NCBI GenBank assembly: GCA_021812785.1
Contig: JAKAMR010000007.1
Coordinates: 1-44,527, forward strand
Source of the DNA: Nitrospirota bacterium
GTDB lineage: Bacteria; Nitrospirota; Thermodesulfovibrionia; Thermodesulfovibrionales; JdFR-88
Reading direction: 5' to 3'
DNA length: 44,527 nt
The notes beneath the pieces were generated by a model, which was given only the letters and a program-made list of their open reading frames with translations, made no database searches and had not been told where the DNA came from. Both the position numbers and the translations under genes were made by a program. Shown here one piece after another: positions 33,257-39,996 of this stretch; position 1 is the first letter of the stretch; each line of letters opens with the position of its first letter.

Positions 33257-34579
33257 TTACTGCCAAGCGGTCCCCGGTTTTCCGGCCAGCGGTCCGCGGC
33301 TGCCAAGGTCCACGGTAATTCCCGCAGTAACCTGGTCGTCCAGATACCTGTCGTAGGTTATCAAGGGGGAATGGCTGTATGTGTACTGGTAGTTAAGCGA
33401 CAGATATGTCCCGCGGGACAACTGGTAGTTAAAACCCAAGCCGGAAATGATCAGATTTGTATGAGACCCCGCTACTTTGTCCTCTATCCTCTCGGCCGTC
33501 AGGTTAGCGGAGCCGGTAAAGGCCCGGGTAAATTTATGGGATACCGCGCCGGTTAAGCCGTATGTACGATCCCTGAGCTCTTTTGAAGCCAGGTCCCTGT
33601 ACTCGGCCATGGACAGGGACAATGAAAATGGTGTCCTGGCGGAATTTGAAGAAAGAGACGCACTATATGTATCCACCTTGTCCGGCAAACCCGAAGGGTT
33701 CTCAACCGCCTGGGAGGAGGCCTCAAGCTTCGTGGAGAATGCCGCAAGCCTGTGGTCTATGCCGGCGTCCCAGGACCATTCGTCACTGCCGCCGCTTTGG
33801 TCGAAATGAAAGCTGTCATTGCCGAATGCAAAAAAAAGATCGGAGCCATGCGAATACGAGTACCTGGAGCCTGCATGGAAGTTTATTTCATCATAGTTCT
33901 GAATGTTGTTCAGGTCTGAGGAATAGATGCCGCCGGCGCTGACCTCAAGAGACGGGGACAACTCGTCTTTGGCTTCGGCATAAAAACTGTTGCCGCTTTT
34001 CTTGACGGCCAGGGCATTCTTATACCATATGTTCTGATAGGCATATCCGGCGTCTATTGTGGCGGTTCTTCCCGGCCTGAAGGTGAAATGCGGTTTCACG
34101 GTAAATATATTCTGGTCGGTCTGGTTTAAGAAAAGGCTAACCCGGTTGTAGTTCCTTGTAAGGGACAGAGATGTCTTGGCGTATGTGTCGCTGGCATCTA
34201 TGTAGAAGAATTTTTTCATCAGTTGGGTCGAGTTTTGCAAATTAACGTTCTGGGCAAAATTATCATTCACCGAATTATCGAGAAAATGGCGGTAGTCCAA
34301 TGAATATGCCAGGTCCCATTTCCAGAGCGGCGCATCGTAATCAAGGGCCATTGACGGGATAAGACGTGTAATGTAATCCGTTTTCCGGTCTTTGTCCGTC
34401 AGAAAAATGTTGTCGTTGAACTGCTCCTGCATGGAAAAAGAAGGACTGGCGCTGAACTGCCCCCCCCACACATCCGGACAAAACGCATCCAGGCAAAATA
34501 CGCCGAGCAGCAGGCAGGAGGCAAGCAACACAAGCCCAGGCGTTTGAATTCCATTCTTCTTTTTCCAGGTTCCCGGCAA
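33257..34579 (-). CDS. Outer-membrane beta-barrel protein, PEP-CTERM-system-associated (TIGR03016-like)
   Basis: A 440-residue protein. After a hydrophobic export signal ending near VWGGQ it shows FSASPSFSMQEQFNDNIFLTDKDRKTDYITRLIPSMALDY, the typical opening of this barrel family. About 18 alternating amphipathic strands with aromatic girdles follow (for example NYRHFL, YSYSHGSDLFFAFGND, YLSLNYQYTYSHSPL). Such barrels probably form the outer-membrane exit for the polysaccharide together with the TPR lipoprotein, much as AlgE and AlgK do. The start is TTG 34579 with GGAG very close; the true start may differ slightly. Two RNA hairpins (34588-34665) precede it. Confidence 0.85.
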   Translation of the reverse strand: MPGTWKKKNGIQTPGLVLLASCLLLGVFCLDAFCPDVWGGQFSASPSFSMQEQFNDNIFLTDKDRKTDYITRLIPSMALDYDAPLWKWDLAYSLDYRHFLDNSVNDNFAQNVNLQNSTQLMKKFFYIDASDTYAKTSLSLTRNYNRVSLFLNQTDQNIFTVKPHFTFRPGRTATIDAGYAYQNIWYKNALAVKKSGNSFYAEAKDELSPSLEVSAGGIYSSDLNNIQNYDEINFHAGSRYSYSHGSDLFFAFGNDSFHFDQSGGSDEWSWDAGIDHRLAAFSTKLEASSQAVENPSGLPDKVDTYSASLSSNSARTPFSLSLSMAEYRDLASKELRDRTYGLTGAVSHKFTRAFTGSANLTAERIEDKVAGSHTNLIISGLGFNYQLSRGTYLSLNYQYTYSHSPLITYDRYLDDQVTAGITVDLGSRGPLAGKPGTAWQ

Positions 34580-34587
34580 TGCTCCGC

Positions 34588-34616
34588 CTTCTCAGTCACA
34601 TGAACCGGCTGAGAAG
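34588..34616 (-). promoter_or_regulatory. 8-bp hairpin just upstream of the barrel-gene start
   Basis: CTTCTCAG (34588-34595) and CTGAGAAG (34609-34616) pair perfectly around 13 bases. On the minus-strand mRNA the hairpin ends at the AAGG that precedes the TTG start, so it may limit ribosome access. Confidence 0.4.
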
Positions 34617-34630
34617 CCTCCACCATTCAG

Positions 34631-34665
34631 GCCGGAAAAACGAAAAATAAAATTCCTTTTCCGGC
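34631..34665 (-). repeat. 9-bp hairpin after the TPR lipoprotein gene
   Basis: GCCGGAAAA and TTTTCCGGC pair perfectly around 17 AT-rich bases. No T-run follows, so mRNA processing or stability control is more likely than termination. Confidence 0.45.
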
Positions 34666-34730
34666 TATTTGTACGAACTTGCTGCGGCTCCTGCGAACAG
34701 GGCCGGCATATTTAACGAAAAAAGACCCAG

Positions 34731-37517
34731 TTACTTTTTGGTCAAACGTTTCCGCGGACGGATATTTTTCCGGGACCGGCTCCCTGGCCCCGCGAGCTTT
34801 GAAAGCAATGCCCTGGCCGGTCCGGTCTCCGGGAAATTCCCCATGCTCAGGCACTTCCTGAGATATACGACCGCCTGGTCCCGGTTGCCATGCTCCGAAT
34901 ATGCAAGGGCCAAATGATACGTTATAGATGGATTGGCAGGCAGAAGCGCATGAGCTCCCTCAAGCGCTTTCAGGGCCTCTTGCGTCTTGCCGTTATTCAG
35001 AAGTGCAAAACCATAGGTGTCCGCCACATTGCCGTCTTTGGGCGCCGCTGCGTGCGCCTGCGCGGCAAGGCGCAAGCCCAGGGCAGGGTTCCTGCCCGGG
35101 CCGATGTAATAATATGCCAGGTTGTTCATGGCGGCCACATGCCCCGGGTCCATTGTGAGCACCTTCCGGTATGCGGCGGCAGCTTCCGCGTACATGCCCA
35201 TTCCATTAAGAGCAACCCCTTGCTGGTAGACCGGTTCAGGATTGCCCGGCAAGGCTTTTTCAGCCATTGCGAACTCGTTGTCCGCCGGCCGGTAGTCTTT
35301 TTTGCGGAAATAGAGCTCACCTAAAAACATCTCGACCAGGCCGGCTTTCGGGGTTTGCGCACTGCTGAGTGTTTTTATTGCCTCATCAAGACTGTATTTG
35401 CTTTGAATGGATGCAAGCTGCATATACCCGGCCGGGGAAGAGGGCTTGATGTTTATTATCTGCCTTGCGGTACTGAGCGCCTGGTCCCGGTTGCCCATTA
35501 TCCCGTAAATGGTGGAAAGCGTCGACAGCATCTGAATATCTTTAGGGCTTTGCGCAACACCCTGCCTGACCATTTGAAGGGCGTCGCCGAGCCTGTTCAT
35601 GGCGATGTACGCCTTTACCAGGAGGGTAAAACCTGCTTGCCGGTCAATTTTTTCCAGTGAAGTATATGTGCTGATCGCGCCCTTGTAATCCTTGGCGCTC
35701 ATCTGGATGCCGCCCTTCATCGCATAGAGCTGGATGGCGGCCGGGTTTTTGGCTATGCCGCTATCCAGGGTCGAAAGCGCATTTGCCGTCTTTCCTGTTT
35801 TCATTTCATGTGCGGCAAAGTAAAGATAGCCAGCCGGGTTGCCGGATTGGAGAGCCTGCGTATAATATTTCAGCGCTCCGGCGCCGTCGCCTTTTGATTC
35901 CAGGAGCATCGCTGCGCCAATAAGGGCCCTAACGTTGCCAGGGTCTTTTTGGCAGAGCGTTTCAAGCTCCGCGGCAGCCTCGCCTGTCCGTCCCGTCTGC
36001 CCGTAGATCGCAGCGAGATCGAAATAAGCGCCGGGGTCGGCGGGGTCCGCTGATTTGGCCTTTTCCAGCTCCGCCACGGCCTCCGGGATCTTGCCCTGCC
36101 TGGCGTAGATCCAAGCGGTAAAATCATATAAAGGGGCGTCGGTCTTTTGTCCTTTGATCCCCTCTCTGATCGTGCTCAGAGCCTCTGCGGTTTTGTTTTG
36201 TTTCAGGTAGAGCCCGGCAAGGAGCAGCCTCGCCCTGGACCCTCCCGTCTCCATCGCAACCGCCTTTTTCAGCGTGGACTCGCCCTCCGCGTACTTCCCC
36301 GTTGAAAACAGCAAAATGCCTTTCTGGATATAGGCGGCCTGGAGCGAGGGGTCCATTGCCGTGGCGCGTCCAAGCTCATCCAGCGCGGCGTTGTACATGT
36401 CTTTCGCCATATAGGCGTCGCCCAGAATACTGTGCGAGGAGGCATCGCCCTGCCCATTGCCCACAAGTTCCTTCAATTGGGTTATGGCGTCATCGACTCT
36501 TCCCTGTTTTAAAAGAATAAGCCCCGCAAGATTTCTGGCAGGAGCAAGGGAAGGGTCCATTGCGGCCGCCCGGTCCAGCTCATTATATGCCAGCTCAAGT
36601 TCATTCTGATTGTAAAAACACAGCCCAAGATAATAATGTGCCTGGGCCGTTTCGCCCAGGGCAATCGATTTCCTGAGGTATTCGATCGCGCCATTGTAAT
36701 TTTTCAGACTGCAAAGGGAAAAACCCTTAAGCAGGTAGCCTTCGGGCCTGTAATGGAAGCCGGTGATGATCTGGCCGGCCAGGGTTTCGGCTTCTTTCTG
36801 CCTGTTTTCCAAAACAAGAAGCATCCCCTCCCTGAACTGCGCATCAACATCGTTTTTGCCGGCCCTGGCGTATGTCTGAATGGCCCCGTTTATGTCGTTG
36901 CCTTTCAGCAGTATGGAAGCAAGCAAGTGGATCGCCTCTGAATTGGCCGGATCCTTCTTTAAAACGCCGTTCAGCGCTTCCTTTGTCCTGGCCATATCTC
37001 CCATCTGGAAATACACCTTGGCCGTCAGAATATTAATTTCAACGTAATCGCCGTTTGCCTGAAGGGCTTTTTGAAGATAAGAAAGGGCGGACGGATAATC
37101 CTTCTGAAGGGCATATGCCCAGCCGTCCTCTTCAAGCACCTGGGCTGAGGCCGGGGATGGGATCTTTTTCAGCTCATCAAGCGCCAAGTCCGGTTTTGAC
37201 TGCTCAAGATAAACCCTCGCCAACTCCGCATGGGCCTCTTTGCTGGCCGGATATTTTTTTAAGATGCCGTTCAGTTCGCCAGTCGCCGTCTCGAATTTGC
37301 CAAGCTCTCCGTAAGCCCGGGCCAGCTTGATCCCCGCATTCAAAAAGGCCGGGTCTTTTTTAAGCGCCTTCGTCAGGTAAATGACCGCGTCCCTGGGATC
37401 GCCCTTTGCAAGGCATTCCGTCCCTTTGCCAAAAAGCGCCTCCTTGGTCCTGGCATGACAGGCGCAAAGGAATAATAAGGCCGTCAAACAAATCCCTAAA
37501 GATTTGAACTTGGACAA
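34731..37517 (-). CDS. prsT: TPR-repeat lipoprotein, PrsT-like
   Basis: A 928-residue protein. From the TTG start MSKFKSLGICLTALLFLCAC gives a lipoprotein signal with C20 as the lipidated residue. The rest is about 24 tetratricopeptide units (for example DPAFLNAGIKLARAYGELGKFETA, DPSLAPARNLAGLILLKQGRVDDA). Length and layout match PrsT-type proteins of PEP-CTERM/EPS loci. It is a periplasmic scaffold probably linking the export protein and the barrel. TTG is preferred because GGGAGG (37525-37530) lies seven bases upstream; a GTG five codons earlier overlaps that site. First gene of the long operon. The C-terminal 25 residues are strongly basic. Confidence 0.88.
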   Translation of the reverse strand: MSKFKSLGICLTALLFLCACHARTKEALFGKGTECLAKGDPRDAVIYLTKALKKDPAFLNAGIKLARAYGELGKFETATGELNGILKKYPASKEAHAELARVYLEQSKPDLALDELKKIPSPASAQVLEEDGWAYALQKDYPSALSYLQKALQANGDYVEINILTAKVYFQMGDMARTKEALNGVLKKDPANSEAIHLLASILLKGNDINGAIQTYARAGKNDVDAQFREGMLLVLENRQKEAETLAGQIITGFHYRPEGYLLKGFSLCSLKNYNGAIEYLRKSIALGETAQAHYYLGLCFYNQNELELAYNELDRAAAMDPSLAPARNLAGLILLKQGRVDDAITQLKELVGNGQGDASSHSILGDAYMAKDMYNAALDELGRATAMDPSLQAAYIQKGILLFSTGKYAEGESTLKKAVAMETGGSRARLLLAGLYLKQNKTAEALSTIREGIKGQKTDAPLYDFTAWIYARQGKIPEAVAELEKAKSADPADPGAYFDLAAIYGQTGRTGEAAAELETLCQKDPGNVRALIGAAMLLESKGDGAGALKYYTQALQSGNPAGYLYFAAHEMKTGKTANALSTLDSGIAKNPAAIQLYAMKGGIQMSAKDYKGAISTYTSLEKIDRQAGFTLLVKAYIAMNRLGDALQMVRQGVAQSPKDIQMLSTLSTIYGIMGNRDQALSTARQIINIKPSSPAGYMQLASIQSKYSLDEAIKTLSSAQTPKAGLVEMFLGELYFRKKDYRPADNEFAMAEKALPGNPEPVYQQGVALNGMGMYAEAAAAYRKVLTMDPGHVAAMNNLAYYYIGPGRNPALGLRLAAQAHAAAPKDGNVADTYGFALLNNGKTQEALKALEGAHALLPANPSITYHLALAYSEHGNRDQAVVYLRKCLSMGNFPETGPARALLSKLAGPGSRSRKNIRPRKRLTKK

Positions 37518-37591
37518 CGAAATACCTCCCACCTCTCCTCGGTAGCTCTCAGCTATTCTTTTCGGATGACAGTCGATTTATCTTTAATCCG

Positions 37592-37606
37592 GCAAAAATG
37601 TCGCCT
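37592..37606 (-). promoter_or_regulatory. Possible sigma-54 (-24/-12) promoter of the EPS operon
   Basis: On the minus strand AGGCGA, five bases, TTGC: GGC at -24 and TTGC at -12 with the obligatory ten-base GG-to-GC spacing. The -24 box lacks the usual CAC. The start would be near 37580, about 63 bases before the TTG start of the TPR gene. No sigma-54 activator gene is in the window. Confidence 0.3.
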
Positions 37607-37868
37607 CCCGGCATCCCTGCCTATTTGCAATTTTTGGTTGCTCAATAAATCAGCCTATTTCACTGGGAATGTATTGTTACCTAATCCGTGGGGGTTGTCT
37701 ACCAATTTCCGGTTGCATAACCCGAAAAACAAGGTTGCCCCTTTATAAATAAAAAGTGTAAAGAAATCCTTATGCCGTGTCGGAAAATATTACAGAATAA
37801 AGGAAAAAAATCGTGGTTGCCGCTCGCCAATTCCCGTTAAAGCAACCCTCAGTTGAAAATTAAGTTTT

Positions 37869-37884
37869 TGTGACAGGCATCACA
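37869..37884. promoter_or_regulatory. Perfect Crp/Fnr-type palindrome
   Basis: TGTGA-CAGGCA-TCACA, the full Crp/Fnr-class half-site pair with the standard 6-base centre. Bases 37870-37885 match 8869-8884 (beta-helix gene promoter) at 15 of 16 positions. No well-placed -10 box is obvious for either strand. It overlaps by two bases a GC-rich hairpin. Confidence 0.65.
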
Positions 37885-37933
37885 GGCCCGGCAAAGAGGG
37901 CCTGGCGCCTGGAGACGCAGGAAAGAAGGCGCC
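37883..37933. repeat. Cluster of GC-rich inverted repeats, possible structured RNA
   Basis: CAGGCCC (37883-37889) pairs with GGGCCTG (37898-37904) around GGCAAAGA. GGCGCC at 37904-37909 and 37928-37933 can pair around 18 bases. CCCGGC (37887-37892) can alternatively pair with GCCGGG near 37956-37961. Competing pairings are typical of regulatory RNAs, but the coding strand and the ligand, if any, are not known. Confidence 0.4.
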
Positions 37934-38157
37934 CATAAACCAAACAAGGGGGCCGGGGCATCCTTTCAGCTGACCCGGATAAAAAACATGCCGTCTACCT
38001 TTTTGGATTTATAGACCCTATAAAAAGGGTAACGGGATTTTTGTTCTTTTTGGAAGGAACGTTTGCGGCGGATTTCCTCTTGGCAGGATAAATTTACGGG
38101 GACCCAATTTAAAAAATTAAAACATCAAAAGGGGGGTGTTTTTTTCATGAAAATCCA

Positions 38158-39744
38158 TCATGAAACTTCTGCCGGCGGGGCGCACTGGGGGCCGCCTGAG
38201 AAAAGCTGGAGCCTCACGGTTGTGCCTTTGCCCTCCCGGCTGATGATCTCCACGTCGCCCTTCATCTTTATTATCATCTTCTTTACTACCGCAAGCCCCA
38301 GGCCGGTGCCCTTTGCCTTTGTCGTATAGAAGGGCTTGAAAAGGTTCTTGAAATCCTTCTCCGGGATCCCCCGGCCATTGTCTTCCACCTCTATAAGGAC
38401 CCTGCCGCCCGCCTGCCCGGCAACCTGCCGCTCGCCTACCTGGCGGACGGCAAGTCTTATGACCGGCTGTTGTATTCCCTCAAGCGCGTCGGCGGCGTTG
38501 GTCATCAGGTTTAAGAGGACCTGTTGAAGGGCTCTTGGGTCTGCGTAGGCCGTAACGCCTTCATTTGGAAATCCGGCCTCAACCTTTATCCCTTTCCGCC
38601 TGAAATCTTCTTCCACGAGGGCAAGGAATTTTTCAAAAAAAGCGGAAATCTCTATTTTTTCAAGCTCCAGGTGTTCATACATGTTGAAGTTCTTCAGGGA
38701 CTTAAGCAGGAACTCCATCTTGCCTATCTCGGCTGCCGCCTGGTCAAGGAAGTTTTTTGTTTTTTCGACGGAGAAGTTTTCGAAATTCTTTCTCAGGACC
38801 GCCAGAGTTATTTTAAGCGTGTTTATGGGGTTGCCTATCTCATGCCTTACGCCGCTGAACACATAACCCAGGTTGTCCATCAGGCTGGCCGCCTGGGCAA
38901 CCGACTCCAGCCGCTTGCGCTCCGTGATGTCCAGGACCATGCTTACATAGCCTATGAACTGCCCCTCCCCGTCCAGGCGGGAATTTACGGACATTATCGC
39001 AAATACGGTGGAACCGTCCCTGGCCTTGAGCCTGAGGTCGGACTGCTCCGCCAGCCCGGTCTGCCTCTCGAAAAACCTCGCGCGGAATTCGGGAAGACTC
39101 ACCTCGTCTATGAAATCGTATGCGGAACGCCTCAGGAGTTCCTCCTCGCTGTAACCCAGCATGGATGCCATGCTCCTGTTCACAAAGATGATCCGGGCCT
39201 CCGGGTCCAGAAACCAAATTCCCTCCTGGGCCGTCTCCAGCACATTCCTGTAACGCTCCTCGCTTTCGGCAAGCTCGGCGGTCCTCTCTTTAACCCGCCT
39301 CTCCAGCGCCTCCTCAAGCATCTTTTCCCTGGTGACGTCCTCAAGCACGATAAGAGCAAACGCCTCTTCCAGGTAACGAAACGGAGCCGCGGTCAGCGCA
39401 AAATATTTTTCCTCCATGCGCGAGCCCGAGAAAAACCCCATTTTTGCCGTTTCCCGGTGGACTTTCTGCCCTTTAAAGACCTTCCTCACCGCATTTCTGA
39501 TGGCGCAATCCTTGCAGGATGCCGCATGCCCGCAACCACCGGGGGCCTCAGAGGCATGGACACAGTGGAGGGCTTCACCCCATCTGTTGAATAAAACGCG
39601 TTTCTTGTCTGTCTCCAGGAGCGACAGGGACGCGGCGTTCAGGTGCTGGATACGGGCGTCCGAGTCCACAATGAACAAAAAAGAGGGGACAGCGTCAAAA
39701 ACGCTGTGTAAAAATTCGGAATTATCGAATAAATGCTGTATCAT
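38158..39744 (-). CDS. Cytoplasmic PAS-PAS histidine kinase with cysteine cluster
   Basis: A 528-residue kinase with no membrane segment. PAS 1 (about 10-140) contains C61, C71, C77 and C80 in HCVHASEAPGGCGHAASCKDC, a possible metal or redox site. PAS 2 is at 162-280 (ETAQEGIWFLDPEARIIFVNRS). The dimerisation helix carries the phospho-acceptor H301 in VRHEIGNPINTL. The ATPase domain has NLMTNAADAL, VEDNGRGIP and TGLGLAVVKKM. It lies directly upstream of the EPS region on the same strand. No cognate regulator is adjacent; the receiver protein at 43077 is a candidate. Confidence 0.9.
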   Translation of the reverse strand: MIQHLFDNSEFLHSVFDAVPSFLFIVDSDARIQHLNAASLSLLETDKKRVLFNRWGEALHCVHASEAPGGCGHAASCKDCAIRNAVRKVFKGQKVHRETAKMGFFSGSRMEEKYFALTAAPFRYLEEAFALIVLEDVTREKMLEEALERRVKERTAELAESEERYRNVLETAQEGIWFLDPEARIIFVNRSMASMLGYSEEELLRRSAYDFIDEVSLPEFRARFFERQTGLAEQSDLRLKARDGSTVFAIMSVNSRLDGEGQFIGYVSMVLDITERKRLESVAQAASLMDNLGYVFSGVRHEIGNPINTLKITLAVLRKNFENFSVEKTKNFLDQAAAEIGKMEFLLKSLKNFNMYEHLELEKIEISAFFEKFLALVEEDFRRKGIKVEAGFPNEGVTAYADPRALQQVLLNLMTNAADALEGIQQPVIRLAVRQVGERQVAGQAGGRVLIEVEDNGRGIPEKDFKNLFKPFYTTKAKGTGLGLAVVKKMIIKMKGDVEIISREGKGTTVRLQLFSGGPQCAPPAEVS

Positions 39745-39791
39745 CCGGCGCTCTCTGCGTTTTTATGATTCAAGACGTGTACTTTTATAAG

Positions 39792-39815
39792 TATAACCTA
39801 ATTTATAACCTGATT
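39792..39815. repeat. Tandem 12-base repeat between kinase and helicase genes
   Basis: TATAACCTAATT followed immediately by TATAACCTGATT. The spacing of 12 bases and location about 50 bases upstream of the kinase start suggest a regulator site or promoter element in the divergent region. Confidence 0.5.
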
Positions 39816-39996
39816 TCTTGCTAAAAAGACTGCGCGAATTTCTCTCCGCCCCGCCAGATTTGATTATGCCTTACCCTTCGTGCAACAATATCTGCCTGCA
39901 CCCCTGGATCATTCAAAGACCAGCTTTTATAACGGCAAGTGCTTACCGCATAAAGGAGAGTTTTTGTTTTTTGATTTTTGATTTTATTTTTTGACC

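Larger units (their letters stand above)
37518..38157. other. 640-base intergenic region upstream of the EPS operon
   Basis: No credible gene. It contains a possible sigma-54-type promoter (37592-37606), a perfect Crp/Fnr palindrome (37869-37884), a run of GC-rich inverted repeats (37883-37933), a 5-bp hairpin ACCCT/AGGGT (38015-38030) followed after some bases by T-rich sequence, and short inverted repeat TAGCT/AGCTA (37543-37555) in the leader of the TPR gene. Most of the regulatory information for the 28-kb operon should be here. Confidence 0.6.

Noticed and set aside
37539..37553. ops/JUMPstart-like CGGTAGCTCTC
   Set aside because: It is on the plus strand while the EPS transcript is minus-strand, and only the core resembles ops.
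38524..39594. 356-codon open frame on the plus strand inside the kinase gene
   Set aside because: Antisense shadow of a clear histidine kinase; its translation shows no domain, and the kinase motifs are unambiguous.
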